This document shows, one piece after another, positions 37,819 through 47,414 of a stretch of DNA of 64,000 nucleotides. Location: contig CBDCJZ010000003.1 of NCBI GenBank assembly GCA_965218075.1, positions 434,001 to 498,000 of the forward strand, given 5' to 3'. The translations under genes and the position numbers were made by a program. Within the stretch, counting starts at the first letter, position 1, and each line of letters starts with the position of its first letter. The DNA comes from JANQHO01 sp965218075. Its GTDB lineage: Bacteria; Bacteroidota; Bacteroidia; Flavobacteriales; Schleiferiaceae. Below the pieces are notes generated by a model that searched no databases, was not told the DNA's origin, and saw only the letters and a program-made list of their open reading frames with translations.

Positions 37819-39783
37819 CTAATTATCTCCTAATTTGTAAAAGAAACGAATGATGAAATCTACATCAGTCCAAACATTATAGTTTTTAGCATACAATTGG
37901 TTCATTTGATTAACTATTTTCTCTGACTTGTTATCTATACCGACAGAAGAAGTGATGAGCAGAATAGATTTTCTCAAAAAAGGTAAATGACTAGTTGGAA
38001 CCGATTCGTCATATCCTACCCAAGTTTTTTTAGCCGTTAACACTCTCCATAAATTTTGTAAATAGTTCTCTTTTTTTTCAATCCACCATATATTAATAGG
38101 CAAGCTCAATGATAAGAGAATAGCAACGGTAAAATCCAACGAGCGTTTAGCTCTTTTATTGGCAGGCATAGAAATAGCGTTGAATTGTGAAATATACCAG
38201 CTCCCATGAGTATTAATAGAATTGCTGCCAATGACAAAATCGCTCTGTTGTGGAGCTATCTTAATTTCGACATTAAGAGAATTGAGTTTCTCCATAAACC
38301 TGAAAATGTCGTTGTAAGAAACATCCCGCGAGCAGAAGATTATCTCGTCGATATCAAATATCCGGGTCAGCTCTCTTATCTGATTCAGGGAACCTATATA
38401 ATTTCCCTGGTTAATCAAGTCCTCTCGAGGAGCTACCAAACCAATAAATGCATCTTTGCTTAAAGTTTGCTCTATCAGGGCTTTTACTCTTTGACCTTTG
38501 CTTTGTTCACTTACTAGGAGGATTCTCCTGTCTTTAGCAACTGAGATAAGGAATGGAATCTTAAATATTTTTTGAATAACAAAGCGTGAAAAGGGAATGC
38601 ACATTACTGCCCACATAGAACCCAATAGTATAATAGCTCTTGAAAAACGATGGTTTTCATCTAATAGGCTATATCCGACTAATATGATAAGGGTACCTAG
38701 GAAAATTCCCCTTAACAAGTCTGAAATTCTGGCCGGCTTGCGATAACCTCCGGTAGCACATATTGCTGTGGTCCATATGACAGTATATAAGGGAAAGGCA
38801 ATCAAAAGATATTCATCAGGATATTCTCCTCCTTTAATGAAGCGATGATTTTTTTCCCAGTAATCGGTTATATAGATCAAACCACTGATTAATATAATTG
38901 CATCAAATAAAGGGAGGCTTAGAGCTTTTATGAATTTTTTGATTGCGGATAACAAGGCTCGGAGATAAATGGCTAAATGAATAAGAAAGGGAAAAAATCT
39001 GTTACAAGTACGGAAAAAATGCGTTTGGGTAAAAATGGTCATAGCTCTGTAAAACATATAAATATAATTTAGACTTCCTTTTTTGGTGCTTTCACCTTTA
39101 TAATGAATAATGCTGGAATCGGCAAAGTAGTAATTTTTATAGCCTGCTTTCATAATACGGTAAGAGAGGTCAATATCCTCTCCGTACATAAAAAAATTCT
39201 CATCTAGTAAACCACTTTTATCCAAGGCTTTTTTACGGATTAGCATAAAAGCTCCGGCCAGTACTTCTACTTCCTGGTTTTTGTCTTTGTGCAAATGCCT
39301 CAGGTGGTATCGGGAAAATTTTTTGGAATGAGGAAAAATAGAGGAAAGACCAAATACTTTATAGAAAGCTACCCATGGAGTAGGCAAGCCTCTTTTAGAC
39401 TCCGGTAAAAAATTTCCTTTACCATCTATCATTTTAATACCCAGGGCTCCCGCATCAGGATGTTTATCTATAAAATCCAAGGAAAGGGAAAAGGTGGTTT
39501 CCCCCACTAATGTATCGGGATTTAGAAGAAGGATGTATTCTCCTTTAGCAATACGTATAGCCTGGTTATTTGCCTTAGAAAAGCCTACGTTTTCTTTATT
39601 GAGGATGAGATTAACCTGAGGAAACTTTTCATTAATCATTTCTACGCTGCCATCAACAGATTGATTATCCACGACAAAAACTTCCGAAGGTATAGTCTGT
39701 AAAGCCTTAAATACTGAGTTCAGACAATGCTCAAGAAAGTATTTTACGTTATAGTTTACAATTATAACTGACAGCCTCTTCAT
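37819..39783 (-). CDS. GT2 glycosyltransferase fused to degenerate sugar-phosphate transferase
   Basis: This 654-aa membrane protein starts with a family 2 glycosyltransferase (1 to ~250: SVIIVNYN, VDNQSVDGS, LLLNPDT, and the acceptor motif MYGEDIDLSYR) of the rhamnosyltransferase-like type. It continues with about five membrane segments (~260-405), a Rossmann-like nucleotide-binding region (~420-520) and a tail (KRSLDFTVAILL, VLTAKKTWVGYD) recognisable as a polyprenyl sugar-1-phosphate transferase, but without the long catalytic core that family normally has between those motifs. It may act only as a glycosyltransferase in surface polysaccharide assembly. Its ATG overlaps the end of the phosphatase gene by 4 bp, so the two were probably cotranscribed. 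Confidence 0.8.
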   Translation of the reverse strand: MKRLSVIIVNYNVKYFLEHCLNSVFKALQTIPSEVFVVDNQSVDGSVEMINEKFPQVNLILNKENVGFSKANNQAIRIAKGEYILLLNPDTLVGETTFSLSLDFIDKHPDAGALGIKMIDGKGNFLPESKRGLPTPWVAFYKVFGLSSIFPHSKKFSRYHLRHLHKDKNQEVEVLAGAFMLIRKKALDKSGLLDENFFMYGEDIDLSYRIMKAGYKNYYFADSSIIHYKGESTKKGSLNYIYMFYRAMTIFTQTHFFRTCNRFFPFLIHLAIYLRALLSAIKKFIKALSLPLFDAIILISGLIYITDYWEKNHRFIKGGEYPDEYLLIAFPLYTVIWTTAICATGGYRKPARISDLLRGIFLGTLIILVGYSLLDENHRFSRAIILLGSMWAVMCIPFSRFVIQKIFKIPFLISVAKDRRILLVSEQSKGQRVKALIEQTLSKDAFIGLVAPREDLINQGNYIGSLNQIRELTRIFDIDEIIFCSRDVSYNDIFRFMEKLNSLNVEIKIAPQQSDFVIGSNSINTHGSWYISQFNAISMPANKRAKRSLDFTVAILLSLSLPINIWWIEKKENYLQNLWRVLTAKKTWVGYDESVPTSHLPFLRKSILLITSSVGIDNKSEKIVNQMNQLYAKNYNVWTDVDFIIRFFYKLGDN

Positions 39784-40969
39784 TTCAAGGCTTCCAATAT
39801 TTTCTCGTGGAGGATATTGTTGGGGTATATTCCGGAGAAGTTTAAGGCTCCGGGACCAAAAGTTAACACAGGTACAAGGGTTGCACTATGGCCAGTTGTA
39901 GAAAAAGTAGGCTTTATTTGGTTGTAATCTTGTCGAGCTTTTCCAAAGACTTTTTTCTCTTTAGCGGCTAAAGTAAAGCCTCCTGTTTCATGGTCAGCAG
40001 TCACAATAACTAAAGTGCTTCCATCCTTTTCAGCAAAATCTAAAGCAGTGCCAATAGCTCTATCAAAATCTAAAACCTCTTGAATTAAATAATTGGCATT
40101 GTTGGCATGATGTCCTGCCCAATCAATTTGAGAGCCCTCTATCATTATAAAAAAGCCAAAATCGTTTTGCGACAAAAAAGAAATACCTAAATGAGTGGCT
40201 TTTGACAAAAAATCACCTCTTCCTTCAGAAATACAAAGCATTCCATCTCGGGCCAATAGGAAGCCTACTCTCTCCTGATCTCTTTAATGAATTCTATATT
40301 TCTCAAGCTGTCTCGATAAATTGTAAAGCCCTGTTTATGGAATTCTTTGAGATCTTTATTGCTAAAATCCTGAAGGCCACCTCCTGCAAAGAAATCAACC
40401 TCAGAGATGGGCAGTTGATCTCCTATTGATTTCTGACGATATCGAGAGCTATTATGAGCAAAAAAAGCTGCAGGTGTGGCATGAGTTATTGAAGATGTTG
40501 CGATTAAACCTGTACTTTTTCCGAGTTTGGAAAAATACTCAACCAGATTTTCCAGGTCTTTTCCTGCTGCATCTATTCCCACTTGTTTATTTTTGATTTT
40601 CTTACCTGTGCTAAAGGCTGTGGCTCCTGCAGCAGAATCAGTAATTTTATGTGAAGAAGAAGAGGTTGATATAAGTCCAACTATTGGAAAGCGGGAAAAA
40701 TTGGGCACGGTATCTCCATAGTAAAAGGCCGAGGAAATTTGTGAAAGGCCCATGCCATCTCCAATGAGAAGGATAATATTTTTTGGTTTAATAGTGTCGG
40801 CTGATTCTTCAGATGGGACTATCTCAATTGCGGAAATTGAGATAGTGCATGAGATTAGGACGAGAGTATACACAAATCTAAACTGCTTGAGTAGATAAGG
40901 CTTATTTATGTTTATCATTATAGGCTTATAGGTGAACATTATACTAACTATTTTGAGCAAAGATAACAA
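39780..40969 (-). pseudogene. Alkaline phosphatase, frameshifted
   Basis: Two frames (40265-40969 and 39780-40256) together make one secreted alkaline phosphatase of about 390 aa. The 5' part has a signal peptide and NIILLIGDGMG (metal ligand D71) and DSAAGATAFSTGKK (nucleophile S112). The 3' part has EGSQIDWAGHHAN, TADHETGG and TGHSATLVPV, the remaining metal ligands. The break lies in a GA dinucleotide run (plus strand 40268-40275). Restoring one GA joins ...IKEIRRE to RVGFLLARDGML with no stop, so a 2-bp slip explains the defect. It may be a young pseudogene, a phase-variable gene or a sequencing error. The initiator could be any of three in-frame Met codons before the hydrophobic segment. 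The 3' end overlaps the glycosyltransferase start. Confidence 0.8.
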
Positions 40970-41295
40970 GTGGTAAGCAATAAATAAATTGCTATCCCGA
41001 AATTAAAATGGATAAGAAATGTGATGTGTTATAGAAGCAAAATTTCGATCTGTAATTTTTTCGATCTGTAGTTTAAAATAAAACTTAGCAAGCATAAGAT
41101 TTCTCTAAACTTATGTTCTGAAAAGAATGTAAGTTCTATCTATTTTTTTATGGGAATCACAACTAATTACAAAGGTATTATCTTTTCAAATTAATCATGA
41201 TCCTAAACATTATAATGACTTTACCAAATTTCCACAAAACTAGATGCTAATTTTTTGGAAAGGATTTTGTAATATGACCAAACTAATTTATAAGC
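40970..41295. other. Divergent intergenic region, no gene seen
   Basis: It separates the minus-strand phosphatase from the plus-strand Asp-box gene and must hold both promoters. It is AT-rich; I see no promoter pair with good spacing and no RNA structure I would defend. Confidence 0.4.
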
Positions 41296-42573
41296 ATGAA
41301 ACAAAAAATCTCTGTTTTGCTACTGACCTTAGCCATTACAATAGGGCAGGCTCAAAATGTGAAAATAGGAGAATCCATTGCCTTACGAAAAGGGCTTTGC
41401 GAGCCTTCTATAGCTATCAATCGCGTAGACCCTGCTAATGTAGTGGTCGGAGCAGTTCTAAATAGATTCTTTTATTCCAAAGACAGTGGAAAGACTTGGA
41501 CAGGAGGTGTACTTACTTCATCAATAGGAGTTTGGGGAGATCCGATATTGATTTCTGATTATCTCGGTAATATATATTTTTTGCACTTGTCTGATCCTAC
41601 TGGAATGAATTGGGATAGTGAAGAGATTTTAGATCGTATCGTCTCCCAAAAGAGTAGTAACGGAGGAATGAACTGGAATGATGGCAGCTATATGGGCTAT
41701 CATCCCCCTAAAGATCAGGATAAGCCTGGAGCAGTGGTAGACAGGAATACTAATGAAATTCACGTAACCTGGACACAGTTTGACCATTATGGAAGCCGGG
41801 ATTCCGCAGATCAGTCCAATATTCTCTATTCCAAGAGTATGGATGGCGGTTTAAGCTGGACTGAATCCGTTGCTATAAATCAATATCCAGGAGATTGCCT
41901 GGATGGTGATCAGACCACCGAGGGCGCTGTTCCAGCAATATCACCTTATGGGTATATTTATGTAGCATGGGCATACAATGAAAAAATTTATTTTGATCGT
42001 TCGGAAGATAGCGGAAAAACTTGGCTGGATGAAGATATTCTGATTGCACATCAGCCTGGAGGGTGGGCTATTGATATACCTGGTTTAATGCGGGCCAATG
42101 GTATGCCAGTAACTGTTTGTGATGGAAGTGAAGGGCCTTTTAGAGGTAATGTCTATGTAAGCTGGGTAGATGATAGAAGTGGGAACTATGACGTGTGGTT
42201 TTCAAAGAGCCTCGATAATGGCAATATCTGGATACCGCCTACCAGAATAAATGATGATACTACTAAAAGTGATCAGTTTTTTAGCTGGATGGCTTGTGAC
42301 CCAGAAACCGGCTATCTATACTGTGTTTTTTATGACCGCCGAAATTATCATGATTTACAAACGAGTGTGTATCTTGCTTACAGTAAAGATGGAGGGCAAA
42401 TATGGGTGAACGAGAAAATCAGTGAAGCTCCTTTTACACCAACCTCTTCAGTGTTTTTTGGGGATTATAACTATATTGATGCTTACAAAGGCATGGTACT
42501 TCCCGTCTGGACCCGATATGATGATGAAGGAACTATGAGTATCTGGACTGCACTATTAAACTTTAGGGATTGA
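41296..42573 (+). CDS. Secreted sialidase-like Asp-box (BNR) repeat protein
   Basis: This 425-aa protein has a signal peptide (1-20, ends GQAQ). At least five Asp-box motifs of the S-x-D-x-G-x-x-W type are visible (SKDSGKTW, SMDGGLSW, SEDSGKTW, SLDNGNIW, SKDGGQIW), spaced as in a six-bladed beta-propeller. Such folds occur in sialidases (GH33) and in non-enzymatic BNR proteins. I cannot place a full sialidase catalytic set (Arg triad, Tyr/Glu nucleophile), so glycan hydrolysis is a possibility, not a conclusion. There is no T9SS sorting domain, so it is probably periplasmic. It stands alone on the plus strand. Confidence 0.75.
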   Translation: MKQKISVLLLTLAITIGQAQNVKIGESIALRKGLCEPSIAINRVDPANVVVGAVLNRFFYSKDSGKTWTGGVLTSSIGVWGDPILISDYLGNIYFLHLSDPTGMNWDSEEILDRIVSQKSSNGGMNWNDGSYMGYHPPKDQDKPGAVVDRNTNEIHVTWTQFDHYGSRDSADQSNILYSKSMDGGLSWTESVAINQYPGDCLDGDQTTEGAVPAISPYGYIYVAWAYNEKIYFDRSEDSGKTWLDEDILIAHQPGGWAIDIPGLMRANGMPVTVCDGSEGPFRGNVYVSWVDDRSGNYDVWFSKSLDNGNIWIPPTRINDDTTKSDQFFSWMACDPETGYLYCVFYDRRNYHDLQTSVYLAYSKDGGQIWVNEKISEAPFTPTSSVFFGDYNYIDAYKGMVLPVWTRYDDEGTMSIWTALLNFRD

Positions 42574-42774
42574 TAATTTAAGTGATTAGTTTAAGTTAAG
42601 TATTCCAGTTCCTCATTTTTACTTTATATTTCTGAAAGAAAATCAAGTAGATATAAGCAGTTAAACCTGTATCGTTTTGAGTCTTAAGGCAACTATGAAA
42701 GATTCCAACGGTTATAAGCCTACTTTTGTTAATCATAATGGTATTTTATCAAAAGCGTTTTAGCGTGAATAAAA

Positions 42775-43311
42775 TCAGTTGCTCCTATAGACCACTTTGG
42801 TATTCCTTTTGACACCATATCTATCACTAAATCCGCCTTTAACCTCTAGAACCATAGACGCTGCACCCTCTGAAGGTAAACTAGTTTTTTTTAGAGGTTC
42901 GGCATTTTTTTGAATACTCACTACTGCATGCTTACTGTTAATATAGATGATGTCAAGTGAAACATAGGTGTTATGCATCCAAAAAGACTGTCCACCCTCC
43001 TTCCCCATCAAAAATAACATCCCGGTATTCTCATCAATGGTTTTGCGATACATCATACCATACTGAATTTCCTCTGGAGTATCGGCAAATTCTATGTCAA
43101 TAACCTTGAGTGTACCTCCTGTTTCAGGATCGATAAAAGTAAGCACCCCTTCCTTTTTGAACTTAGGCTCATAAATCTCTTTTGGGGAAGCAGAATGTTG
43201 TATTTTCGTCTTAGCCCCATTAATCGGAAAAATTGTAAATACTATCCACAAAACCAAAGCTGTCAATAAAGCTATAGCTATAATTCGGATATTACGGCTT
43301 TGCTTGCTCAT
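42775..43311 (-). CDS. DUF192 family membrane-anchored protein
   Basis: This 178-aa protein has an N-terminal membrane segment (about 8-27) and a DUF192 domain from about 60 onward. Typical motifs are FADTPEEIQYGMMYRKT, GMLFLMGKEG, SFWMHNTYVSLDIIYI and a C-terminal MVLEVKGGF. The biochemical function of DUF192 is not established. The gene overlaps the 3' end of lgt by 20 bp and is in the same direction, so they very likely form one transcript. Confidence 0.85.
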   Translation of the reverse strand: MSKQSRNIRIIAIALLTALVLWIVFTIFPINGAKTKIQHSASPKEIYEPKFKKEGVLTFIDPETGGTLKVIDIEFADTPEEIQYGMMYRKTIDENTGMLFLMGKEGGQSFWMHNTYVSLDIIYINSKHAVVSIQKNAEPLKKTSLPSEGAASMVLEVKGGFSDRYGVKRNTKVVYRSN

Positions 43312-44380
43312 TACTGAGATCTTTTGAGCGCAATATAAAAAACAAACCTGCTGCCACCAATGGAATGCTTAGGTACTGGCCAGTATTAAGGAGTTGCCCT
43401 TCTTCTGAGGCTACCTGGTTTTCTTTGAAATATTCTATGAAAAAGCGAAAGCTAAAAATGAGTGTAAGAAACATTCCGAAAATAAAACCTTGTCGAGCTA
43501 TGAGTTGGAGCTGTCTAAAAACTTGTAGCAGAATGAGAAAAATGAGAAAATATCCTAGAGCTTCATAAATTTGAGTAGGGTTTCGAGGAACGCCTAGGAT
43601 TTTAATGCTCCCCGTTTTTTCCTTATTCCTCTCCCATTGTAAGGTTTCATCCAATTGAAAGAGAATGTTTTTATCTTCTTTGCTAAAGTTGTTAATATAA
43701 GGTTTTATCTGGTTTTCTACCAAGGCCCTAGCCATTTCTTCGTGGTTCATCTTGTCGGAAAATTTAAACTCCATTCTGTAAACAGGATAAATAATATTAT
43801 CCGTTACTACTTCTTCATTAAGTAATTGATACTTTATACCCACCACGTACTCGTCAAAAGCATTAATGATACGTTGGCGAGGGGGATCAGTATATACTGT
43901 TTGAAAAGTTGAATTTTTTATCGCTCCGTAAATTTCGCCGTTAAACCAATTCCCCAGCCTGATTAACGCTCCCGCAAGTGCTATTGAGATTACTAATCGA
44001 TCTAGCAACCATAAAACAGGCTTTTTAAGAGACCTACGACAATAGATAATAACTGCGATAATAATAGATATAGCTGCTCCGTGGCTGGCCAAACCCCCTT
44101 CCCATATTCTGAAAATTTCAGCTGGATATTGACTGTAATAATCCCACTGGTAAAAGAAAACATGACCTAAGCGAGCTCCAATGATAGTGGATATGACTAA
44201 ATAGGTTAGCAGACTATCCAATTTATCTTGCGAAAGGCCCTCTTTCTTAAAAACCTGCCTCATAAATATGTAGCCTAGTATAAAACTGAGAGCAAACAAA
44301 AGGCTGTAATACCTCAGAGTGATAAAGCCGAAATCTATACCGCGACTCATATCCCAAGTTATGGTGAATAACGAAGTCAT
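43292..44380 (-). CDS. lgt: Prolipoprotein diacylglyceryl transferase
   Basis: This 362-aa polytopic inner-membrane enzyme transfers diacylglycerol from phosphatidylglycerol to the lipobox cysteine of prolipoproteins. Key motifs are GGLASHGA (H100, matching the E. coli H103 position) and RLGNWFNGEIYG (R141, matching R143), then NPTQIYEA near the C-terminus. It is longer than E. coli Lgt (291 aa) because of an insert of about 80 residues after the NWFNGEIYG motif, a variation I associate with Bacteroidota homologues. Downstream, the DUF192 gene overlaps it by 20 bp. Confidence 0.93.
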   Translation of the reverse strand: MTSLFTITWDMSRGIDFGFITLRYYSLLFALSFILGYIFMRQVFKKEGLSQDKLDSLLTYLVISTIIGARLGHVFFYQWDYYSQYPAEIFRIWEGGLASHGAAISIIIAVIIYCRRSLKKPVLWLLDRLVISIALAGALIRLGNWFNGEIYGAIKNSTFQTVYTDPPRQRIINAFDEYVVGIKYQLLNEEVVTDNIIYPVYRMEFKFSDKMNHEEMARALVENQIKPYINNFSKEDKNILFQLDETLQWERNKEKTGSIKILGVPRNPTQIYEALGYFLIFLILLQVFRQLQLIARQGFIFGMFLTLIFSFRFFIEYFKENQVASEEGQLLNTGQYLSIPLVAAGLFFILRSKDLSNEQAKP

Positions 44381-44845
44381 ATTTCTTTCATTGAGCAGGT
44401 TAAAATAAGAACTTTAAAGCAAAGTCTCTATTTAATTCCGTTTGGACTTGCTTTAACTTCTGATAGGATAGCACTTCAGTAAGTTCCAACAAATTAGGCT
44501 CTCATTACTGTAATTCTTGGCAGGCACACCTTTTCAATAATAATATTCCACTTTTTACTGGGTTATTAGTCGGCGAGAAACTCAAAAACCAAACCTTCCA
44601 AACTTAAACCATTATAATGGTATTAAAGAAATCGGTTTTCAATCTCCTCATATGCACCTCAATGAGAAAAATTTACTCCTTTACTAATTCTACGGCGTGG
44701 CTTCCTACTTACAAGCTGTAAGAAGATATAAACAATTCTCTCTTTTATAACCTCTCGTGGACCGACAAAACTTCAGTTTCTTTTAAGTACGGCTCTGCAG
44801 CCTATTATTAATACCTAAGCTAACTTTGCTTCAAAAATTTATCAA
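44381..44845. other. Divergent intergenic region with small palindrome
   Basis: The region lies between lgt (minus) and rfbB (plus). A 14-bp perfect palindrome, ACCATTATAATGGT, lies at 44608-44621 and could be a dimer-binding site. A perfect -7 octamer TAACTTTG at 44821-44828 sits about 18 bp before the rfbB start, but I see no TTTG at the expected distance upstream. No gene is evident. Confidence 0.4.
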
Positions 44846-45904
44846 TTGGAATTAGTCAAAATCTTAATTACTGGAGGGGCGGGCTTCATTGGTTCTCATG
44901 TAGTTCGTCTTTTTGTAAATAAAGGCTCGAAATATCAGATTTACAACCTAGACAAATTGACGTATGCAGGAAATCTGGAAAATCTCAAGGATATTGAAGA
45001 TGAATCTAATTATCATTTTATCAGAGGGGATATAGTAGATGGGAAACTGATTAACAGATTGTTTGAAGAATACCATTTTGATGCCGTCATTCACCTGGCA
45101 GCTGAATCGCATGTAGACCGTTCTATCATCGACCCGTTGGCCTTTGTAAAAACTAATATTATTGGTACTGTAAACCTGCTTAATGCTTTTCACGACATCT
45201 GGAAAGATAATTTCAAAGGAAAACTCTTTTGTCATATCAGTACTGACGAAGTATATGGTACTTTAGATGAAACTGATTTCTTTGAGGAAACTACCCCTTA
45301 CGATCCCCATTCACCCTATTCTGCTTCTAAAGCGGGCTCTGATCATTTTGTAAGAGCTTATGGTGAAACCTACGGATTGCCTTACATAATAACCAACTGC
45401 TCTAATAATTATGGGCCTAATCAGTTTCCTGAAAAGCTTATTCCTCTGTCTATTAATAACATTAAAAACAACAAGCTGTTACCAATTTACGGAGATGGTA
45501 AATATACTCGTGACTGGCTATTTGTTATTGATCATGTCAAGGCAATTGACCTGGTTTTTCATCAAGGTAAACAAGGCGAGACTTATAATATCGGGGGTCT
45601 TAACGAATGGCAAAATATTGATCTGATAAAAGTCCTATGCAAACAAATGGATCAAAAGTTGAGAAGGGCAGATGGTAAATCAGAAAAACTGATTACTCAT
45701 GTCAAAGACCGTCCTGGTCACGACCGCAGATATGCTATTGATGTCAGCAAGATCAATAGAGAGCTAGGCTGGAAGCCCTCCGTTAGCTTTGAAGAGGGAC
45801 TTTTGCAAACTGTTGATTGGTATCTTTCAAATGAAAAATGGTTGAATGACATTATTTCTGGTGATTATCAGAAGTATTACGAGAAAGTGTATTCTATTCG
45901 ATAG
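44846..45904 (+). CDS. rfbB: dTDP-glucose 4,6-dehydratase
   Basis: This 352-aa extended short-chain dehydrogenase (RmlB) converts dTDP-glucose to dTDP-4-keto-6-deoxyglucose, the second step toward dTDP-rhamnose and related sugars for surface glycans. It has the NAD-binding motif GGAGFIGSH (residues 10-18), the catalytic TDE in STDEVYG (133-135) and Y158-x3-K162 (YSASK), with HLAAESHVDRS and NNYGPNQFPEKLIP typical of the family. The only plausible initiator is a TTG at 44846: an in-frame stop lies 30 bp upstream and no ATG intervenes. No other rml gene is adjacent. The glycosyltransferase at 37819-39783 could use a sugar from this pathway, which is inference. Confidence 0.93.
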   Translation: MELVKILITGGAGFIGSHVVRLFVNKGSKYQIYNLDKLTYAGNLENLKDIEDESNYHFIRGDIVDGKLINRLFEEYHFDAVIHLAAESHVDRSIIDPLAFVKTNIIGTVNLLNAFHDIWKDNFKGKLFCHISTDEVYGTLDETDFFEETTPYDPHSPYSASKAGSDHFVRAYGETYGLPYIITNCSNNYGPNQFPEKLIPLSINNIKNNKLLPIYGDGKYTRDWLFVIDHVKAIDLVFHQGKQGETYNIGGLNEWQNIDLIKVLCKQMDQKLRRADGKSEKLITHVKDRPGHDRRYAIDVSKINRELGWKPSVSFEEGLLQTVDWYLSNEKWLNDIISGDYQKYYEKVYSIR

Positions 45905-46075
45905 ATCTAATCTCAATGATTCTTTTTAATTTTCTACTCATTTAAGATAAGGCAAAATTTACAGATATAGTTCAGCTTGCAGATACAAAAATACAGCCAC
46001 TGAGCTTAATGCTATCTCTCGAGTATTATCTCAATTGTATGTAAAAGGATCACTCACTATCTAGATCTGCCATTG

Positions 46076-46657
46076 CTACTCAGTATAGGTACCCGAACCT
46101 ATAATCATGTGATCGTACTTTTGTACATAGGTAAATTTTTTACGGATCTCCTCGGTTTCAGGATTAGCCCACCAGTACCAACTCCAGCCTTTACCGTAGT
46201 ACTTGATATTATCGATCATATCACGGACCGGGAATTTTTGCTTGCTAGAGTCATCATTCAGATCTTTAAGGTCGTATACATTCTTGCCGATAAGGTCCTT
46301 GTTGAACGGATGTGACGCCACTATTACCGTCGGTGACTTTTCAGTAAAAAAATAGACGTAGCCAGCAAATATATATAATTCTTCTCTTACAAAATGACCA
46401 TTTGGGAGATTGAATTCTTCAAGTGCATCTTTTTCCCCCTGACTTCTTATAGAATCTATTGCTTCTTTAACGAAATTTATAACTCTTGTTTTCTGAACAT
46501 CTGTCAGGCAGATGTAATTACAACTTCCATCACTCGATGTAGCAGGGGAGTTATAGTTGCAAGCATCGGGATCAGTACAAGGAAATTTTTTATCCTCCTC
46601 CTCACAAGATATTATCAAAATAGAAACGATGAAAATAATAGAAAACCGTTTAATCAC
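46076..46657 (-). CDS. Cache-domain lipoprotein
   Basis: This 193-aa protein has a lipoprotein signal (LIISC, lipid cysteine near residue 18), a short Cys-rich stretch CTDPDACNYN common in marine Bacteroidota extracellular proteins, and a single Cache-type sensor domain (~50-193: YIFAGYVYFF, ASHPFNKDLIGKNV, KGWSWYWWANPETEE, IIGSGTY). Cache domains bind small molecules and are usually joined to kinases or chemoreceptors. Here the domain stands alone on a lipid anchor, so it would need a partner to signal. No signalling gene is adjacent. Confidence 0.75.
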   Translation of the reverse strand: MIKRFSIIFIVSILIISCEEEDKKFPCTDPDACNYNSPATSSDGSCNYICLTDVQKTRVINFVKEAIDSIRSQGEKDALEEFNLPNGHFVREELYIFAGYVYFFTEKSPTVIVASHPFNKDLIGKNVYDLKDLNDDSSKQKFPVRDMIDNIKYYGKGWSWYWWANPETEEIRKKFTYVQKYDHMIIGSGTYTE

Positions 46658-46772
46658 GATTTAAGTTTTTAAGAGATTTGGAATTGAGATATGTCCTTAT
46701 TTTAGGCTGTGAAGCTAATAAAAATCTAGTACATAAGCTATGAAAAATAGAAAAACCTTACCTTAAAGATAC

Positions 46773-47414
46773 CTATAATTTTCTACAAACCATCAAGCCG
46801 TCCCTGATCGGAAGAAGCACATTTTCAACCCCATTGTTATTATGCACCTTTTCGTTGTAAGCTATCAAAGCTTTGGTTTCCTCGTCTTTATCATCGGGTT
46901 TTTCAGTTACCTTACCGCTCCACAAAGCATTATCGGCAATAATATAACTGTTGGAAGACATTTGATCAATTATCAGGTCGAAATAGTTGGAATAGTTTTC
47001 TTTATCGGCATCTATAAATACTATGTCCCAAGAATAGTTAAGTTGAGGAATAACTTCCATGGCATTGCCAATATGCAGCTCAATTTTATCAGTAAGCTTA
47101 GCCCTTTCAATGTAATTTCTTATCATATCCTCTAATTCTTCGTTAATATCAATGGTATGAAGTTTGCCACCCTCTCGTAAACCTTCTACTAGGCACAGGG
47201 TTGAATAGCCTGTATAGGCACCTATCTCCAAAATGTATTTTGGTTTTATCATCTGGCTAAACATAGCTAATATTCGACCCTGTAAATGTCCGCTGAGCAT
47301 ACGTGGTTGAAAGATTTTACTCCAAGTAGCGTGCTCGAGGTCAGCTAAAACGTGAGATTCTCTGGTTGTATGAGCCTCAGCGTATTTCTTGATTCTCTCA
47401 GGTAAGAATTCCAT
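46773..47414 (-). CDS. Class I SAM-dependent O-methyltransferase
   Basis: This 213-aa cytoplasmic protein is of the caffeoyl-CoA/catechol O-methyltransferase family. The SAM-binding motif is LEIGAYTGYST (62-72), the acidic residue D89 follows in HTIDINEE, and metal-binding residues are in FIDADKENY (D135, D137). The opening LPERIKKYAEAHT and QPRMLSGHLQGRIL is typical of the Bacteroidota members. The natural substrate is unknown. Its start overlaps the 3' end of the M16 peptidase gene by 17 bp, so the two are translationally coupled or at least cotranscribed. Confidence 0.85.
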   Translation of the reverse strand: MEFLPERIKKYAEAHTTRESHVLADLEHATWSKIFQPRMLSGHLQGRILAMFSQMIKPKYILEIGAYTGYSTLCLVEGLREGGKLHTIDINEELEDMIRNYIERAKLTDKIELHIGNAMEVIPQLNYSWDIVFIDADKENYSNYFDLIIDQMSSNSYIIADNALWSGKVTEKPDDKDEETKALIAYNEKVHNNNGVENVLLPIRDGLMVCRKL

